A DNA stretch of 8,818 nt, taken from Leucobacter sp. (GTDB lineage: Bacteria; Actinomycetota; Actinomycetes; Actinomycetales; Microbacteriaceae). Position numbers and translations under genes: made by a program. The stretch lies in NCBI GenBank assembly GCA_012510755.1, contig JAAZHL010000011.1, positions 1-8,818 of the forward strand, in the 5' to 3' direction. How positions within the stretch are numbered: the first letter of the stretch is position 1; every line of letters starts with the position of its first letter. Of the stretch, positions 6,441 through 8,818 are shown piece by piece. The notes below the pieces were generated by a model. It did no database searches. It saw nothing but the letters and a program-made list of their open reading frames with translations, and was not told where the DNA came from.

Positions 6441-6484
6441 CTGACGACCGGTAAGCTGGGTTCCGGTGTGTCGGGAAGCCTGGT

Positions 6485-6498
6485 CGACAGTCCTGTCG
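6485..6498. promoter_or_regulatory. Short inverted repeat before nhaA
   Basis: CGACAG (6485-6490) and CTGTCG (6493-6498) form a near-contiguous 14-base inverted repeat in the 77-base gap between the desaturase and nhaA, ending 19 bases before the nhaA ATG. It may be an operator or a small mRNA hairpin just upstream of the ribosome binding site (GGGAG, 6509-6513). The arms are short, so chance is possible. Confidence 0.3.
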
Positions 6499-6517
6499 CC
6501 AACCCCATGGGAGCCCT

Positions 6518-7879
6518 ATGCACGCACCGTCCCCGCAGCCCACGCCCACATCCCCTCCTCAGGTGTTCCCCGCGCGGGGAAGCTACCCCGAGGCTCGTCG
6601 CATTGGCGAGTTGCTCCGAAAAGAGACCGTCGGGGGAATTCTGCTCGTCGCGATGGCGCTCATCGCGATCGTGTGGGCCAACTCGCCTTGGGCAGATGCC
6701 TACTTTGCCCTGCGTGACGTGCGCATCGGGTACGCTCCGTGGCACCTGGATCTGAGCCTCGGCACCTGGGCCGCTGACGGCCTCCTCGCGGTGTTCTTCT
6801 TCCTCGTCGGGTTGGAACTCAAGCGTGAGTTTGTTGCCGGCGACCTGCGCAACATTCGCACCGCGGTGATCCCCGTTGCTGCCGCCTGCGGTGGGGTTGC
6901 CGTGCCAGCGCTGCTCTACCTCTCAGTGGTGGGCAGCGACAGTGCGCTTCGAGGGGGATGGGCCATTCCGACGGCGACCGATATCGCTTTTGCGGTGGCT
7001 GTGCTCGCGCTGATCGGTTCCCACCTGCCAAGCCCGCTGCGCATTTTCCTGCTGACCCTTGCCGTTGTTGACGATCTCATTGCAATCGGCATTATTGCCA
7101 TTTTTTACACCGACACCATTGAGGTGGTGCCGCTGATCCTTGCCCTTGTAACGATCACCGTCTACGGGCTCATTGCGCAGTTATCGCGCAGATTCTTCGG
7201 CTTGCACCCCACCGCAGCGTGGGCAATTCTGCTTCCCATTGGCATCGTGGCGTGGGCGTTTATGCACGCCTCGGGTATTCACGCAACAATCGCGGGGGTG
7301 CTTCTCGGTTTCACCGTACCGGTGTTGCACAGGCGCGCTGATCGAAGCACAGAGGCTGGCCCGGGCCTCGCCGAACAGTTTGAGCACCGGTTCCGCCCGC
7401 TCTCCGCAGGATTCGCCGTACCCATTTTTGCGTTCTTTTCTGCCGGGGTGGCCATCGGTGGGCTCGAAGGATTCGCCTCGGCAATCACCGACCCACTCGC
7501 CATCGCCATCGTGGTCGCGCGCGTTCTCGGGAAACCAATTGGCATTCTGCTGACCACCTGGGTGCTGAGCACGGTCGCACGGGTGCGTCTCGACCCCGCG
7601 CTGCGCTGGATCGATCTCGCTGGGGTGGGCCTGCTCGCTGGCATCGGGTTCACGGTTTCGCTGCTTGTCACGGAACTGTCCTTCGCCCCCGAGGATCCCG
7701 CGCATGATCACGCCAAGGTGGCCATCTTTGTGGCGTCGTTGCTTGCGGCGCTCCTCGCATCGGTGGTGCTCACCGCGCGGAATCGACGCTATCGAAAGAT
7801 CAGCGCAGACGACGCCATCGATGCTGACGGAGACGGCATCCCCGATGTGTATCAGCAGGACCGGGGTGAGGTTGGGTAA
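6518..7879 (+). CDS. nhaA: NhaA-type Na+/H+ antiporter
   Basis: This 453-residue membrane antiporter exports Na+ (or Li+) in exchange for protons and serves pH and salt tolerance. Key residues known from E. coli NhaA are present: the ion-binding pair D185-D186 in LAVVDDLIAI, the unwound helix segment PTATD with T154 and D155, the lysine of GKPIGI (K339), and the pH-sensor region FFLVGLELKRE (95-104). It is about 65 residues longer than the E. coli protein. The extra length is a proline-rich N-terminus (1-20) and a C-terminal tail after the last helix containing DADGDGIPD (435-443), which resembles a calcium-binding loop. ATG 6518 has GGGAG four bases upstream. The gene may be co-transcribed with the desaturase and ends at a strong terminator. 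Confidence 0.95.
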   Translation: MHAPSPQPTPTSPPQVFPARGSYPEARRIGELLRKETVGGILLVAMALIAIVWANSPWADAYFALRDVRIGYAPWHLDLSLGTWAADGLLAVFFFLVGLELKREFVAGDLRNIRTAVIPVAAACGGVAVPALLYLSVVGSDSALRGGWAIPTATDIAFAVAVLALIGSHLPSPLRIFLLTLAVVDDLIAIGIIAIFYTDTIEVVPLILALVTITVYGLIAQLSRRFFGLHPTAAWAILLPIGIVAWAFMHASGIHATIAGVLLGFTVPVLHRRADRSTEAGPGLAEQFEHRFRPLSAGFAVPIFAFFSAGVAIGGLEGFASAITDPLAIAIVVARVLGKPIGILLTTWVLSTVARVRLDPALRWIDLAGVGLLAGIGFTVSLLVTELSFAPEDPAHDHAKVAIFVASLLAALLASVVLTARNRRYRKISADDAIDADGDGIPDVYQQDRGEVG

Positions 7880-7984
7880 CATGCTGCTGCAGACTCTCTG
7901 ACATGTGCAGCTGTGGAACGCCTCTTCTGCGCCGGTCATCAACCAGATCGGCGAGAGGCACTGCACGAGAAGTCCTGAAGGAGA

Positions 7985-8015
7985 AAAGAGGGGACCCATA
8001 CGAGGTCCCCTCTTT
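7985..8015. terminator. Bidirectional intrinsic terminator between nhaA and hsp20
   Basis: AAAGAGGGGACC (7985-7996) and GGTCCCCTCTTT (8004-8015) form a perfect 12-bp stem with a 7-base loop. T-rich ends lie on both strands, so it can stop transcription from nhaA (+) and from the convergent small heat shock gene (-), whose stop codon is 15 bases away. The 105 bases between the nhaA stop and this stem contain no gene I can support. Confidence 0.85.
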
Positions 8016-8029
8016 CATGGCGTTTCGGT

Positions 8030-8455
8030 TTAGGACGTGAGTGACGGCTGTTCGTTGTGAGATTCAGCCCCCGACTCGACTGCAATCTTGCGTGGCTTCG
8101 CCTTTTCGCTGAGCGGAATGATAATGCTCAGCACGCCGTTGTCGTACGATGCAGAGATGCCAGCGGTATCAACGCCCTCTCCAATGCTGAACTGGCGCAA
8201 GTAGGTGCCGTAGGGTCGCTCTTGTGCAAGCCACTTGGCGCCTTCGGCGCTGCCGCGCGTCAGCTGCGCACGGATCGTGAGAAGTTGCCCGTCGACCTCG
8301 ACATCAACACTTCCCGGATCAACCCCCGGGAGATCGGCGGTGAGCAAGTATCTGTTGTGATCACGATAGAGGTCAACCGGCATGACGCGTGGCGCCGACG
8401 CCGTGTGGAGCATCGACGATGAGCGACTATTTGGAATTTCGGGTTCCCAGCGCAC
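8030..8455 (-). CDS. Hsp20 small heat shock protein (alpha-crystallin family)
   Basis: This ATP-independent chaperone holds unfolding proteins and prevents aggregation. The alpha-crystallin domain covers about 25-116, with MPVDLYRD, the strand DLPGVDPGSVDVEVDGQLLTI split around 41-61, and the signature ASYDNGVLSIIIP at 102-114. KAKPRKIAVE (118-127) contains the short I-x-V motif used for oligomer contacts. The N-terminal arm is short: related actinobacterial proteins, as I recall them, start with a DPFREMDRL-like segment that is missing here. GTG 8455 is the most upstream start available, since a stop codon lies 12 codons further up with no other start between. ATG at codon 15 (8413) is an alternative. 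No clear ribosome binding site is seen at either. No HAIR or CIRCE heat-shock operator was found upstream. Confidence 0.9.
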   Translation of the reverse strand: MRWEPEIPNSRSSSMLHTASAPRVMPVDLYRDHNRYLLTADLPGVDPGSVDVEVDGQLLTIRAQLTRGSAEGAKWLAQERPYGTYLRQFSIGEGVDTAGISASYDNGVLSIIIPLSEKAKPRKIAVESGAESHNEQPSLTS

Positions 8456-8506
8456 AAGTCTTCGGCGTATGCTGAGGGAAGGCGGCCGCTACCTGCTACG
8501 TCATCG

Positions 8507-8590
8507 CCCCAAGTGGTGACACAACTTAACGGCCTTGGCTGAACAGTTTTCTTCCTCTTGTCGCCCTCGACTTGGGGAGGACTGTCACCA
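8507..8590 (+). promoter_or_regulatory. Crossing inverted repeats that overlap the ribosome binding site and start of the last gene
   Basis: CCCCAAGT (8507-8514) is the inverted copy of ACTTGGGG (8570-8577), whose GGGG is part of the ribosome binding site GGGGAGGA (8574-8581). Directly after the first arm, TGGTGACA (8514-8521) is the inverted copy of TGTCACCA (8583-8590), which runs into the ATG. The order A-B-A'-B' means the pairs cross, as in a pseudoknot, or exclude each other. Either pairing would hide translation signals. Whether the message includes the upstream arms is unknown. Confidence 0.4.
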
Positions 8591-8818
8591 TGTTTCGCCT
8601 GATCTGGATCATCAGCATCTACGTTCGCAGTTTCATGCGACGCTTCATGCCCAGCAATATTGCAATCACCGCACTCCGCACTCGCAGCGGCCTCAAGTGG
8701 GCCGCACCGGCGATGCTTCTGTCAGTGCCGTACTTGTTCGCAGCAAGCTACGTCTCGACACTTGTCGACGGTGGCGCATCGAAATGGCTCTCCGTCGCCT
8801 TCCTCGTGTGCATCTGGA
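8590..8818 (+). CDS. Unrecognised membrane protein, N-terminal part (runs off the window)
   Basis: The frame opens at ATG 8590 with a strong ribosome binding site (GGGGAGGA, 8 bases upstream) and stays open to the window end, giving 76 residues. It begins MFRLIWIISIYVRSFMRRFM, a hydrophobic then arginine-rich stretch. A likely membrane helix spans about 37-59 (WAAPAMLLSVPYLFAASYVS) and another begins near 66 (WLSVAFLVCIW). The positive residues between favour a cytoplasmic N-terminal region. I do not know the family with certainty. I have a vague impression of similar short proteins on actinobacterial plasmids and integrated elements, which cannot be verified here. It is divergent from the Hsp20 gene across 134 bases. 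Confidence 0.75.
   Translation, partial: MFRLIWIISIYVRSFMRRFMPSNIAITALRTRSGLKWAAPAMLLSVPYLFAASYVSTLVDGGASKWLSVAFLVCIW

Noticed and set aside
7181..7999. 272-codon open frame opposite nhaA
   Set aside because: Antisense shadow of a well-supported gene, and it would read through the terminator at 7985-8015.
8456..8589. Search for a HAIR or CIRCE heat-shock operator between hsp20 and the last gene
   Set aside because: No CTTGAGT-N7-ACTCAAG or TTAGCACTC-N9-GAGTGCTAA match is visible. The repeats present point at the other gene's start site.

Overview
The window looks like chromosomal DNA from a high-GC Gram-positive bacterium, most likely an actinobacterium of the Microbacteriaceae type. The reasons are the GC-rich third codon positions, GTG as well as ATG starts, short intergenic gaps, two apparently leaderless promoters of the TANNNT-N6-ATG kind, and the protein families present. 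Genus is not decidable from the sequence alone. I see no rRNA, tRNA, CRISPR array or insertion sequence.

Layout. (1) Positions 1-80 hold the last codons of a gene that starts outside the window. (2) Positions 81-513 carry no convincing gene but do carry inverted repeats and a good promoter. (3) 514-2133 (+) encodes a DHA2-type major facilitator efflux pump. (4) On the minus strand, 4621 down to 2057, lies a three-gene unit: a MacB/FtsX-like ABC permease, its ATPase (1-base TAATG overlap) and a TetR-family regulator. The end of tetR overlaps the end of the MFS gene by 77 bases. (5) 4768-5115 (+) encodes a small multi-pass membrane protein of unknown function, divergent from the ABC unit and closed by a terminator. 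(6) 5352-6440 (+) encodes a membrane fatty acid desaturase, and 6518-7879 (+) an NhaA Na+/H+ antiporter with an unusual C-terminal calcium-loop-like motif. (7) A strong bidirectional terminator (7985-8015) separates nhaA from a convergent Hsp20 small heat shock protein gene (8455 down to 8030). (8) 8590 to the window end (+) is the start of an unrecognised membrane protein.

How the genes work together. The left half reads as an efflux and stress-response locus: an export pump facing an ABC transporter with its own TetR regulator. A palindrome sitting between the -35 and -10 of the ABC promoter is a natural candidate operator. The right half (desaturase, Na+/H+ antiporter, Hsp20) groups functions that adjust membrane fluidity, ion balance and protein folding under cold, salt, pH or heat stress. 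That they act as one programme is inference from adjacency.

I did not find a clear new system. The most distinctive signals are regulatory: a promoter-embedded operator with nested repeats (4645-4688), a pair of crossing inverted repeats that could hide the ribosome binding site and start codon of the last gene (8507-8590), two leaderless promoters, and a hairpin just after the MFS stop codon that lies inside the opposing tetR gene.
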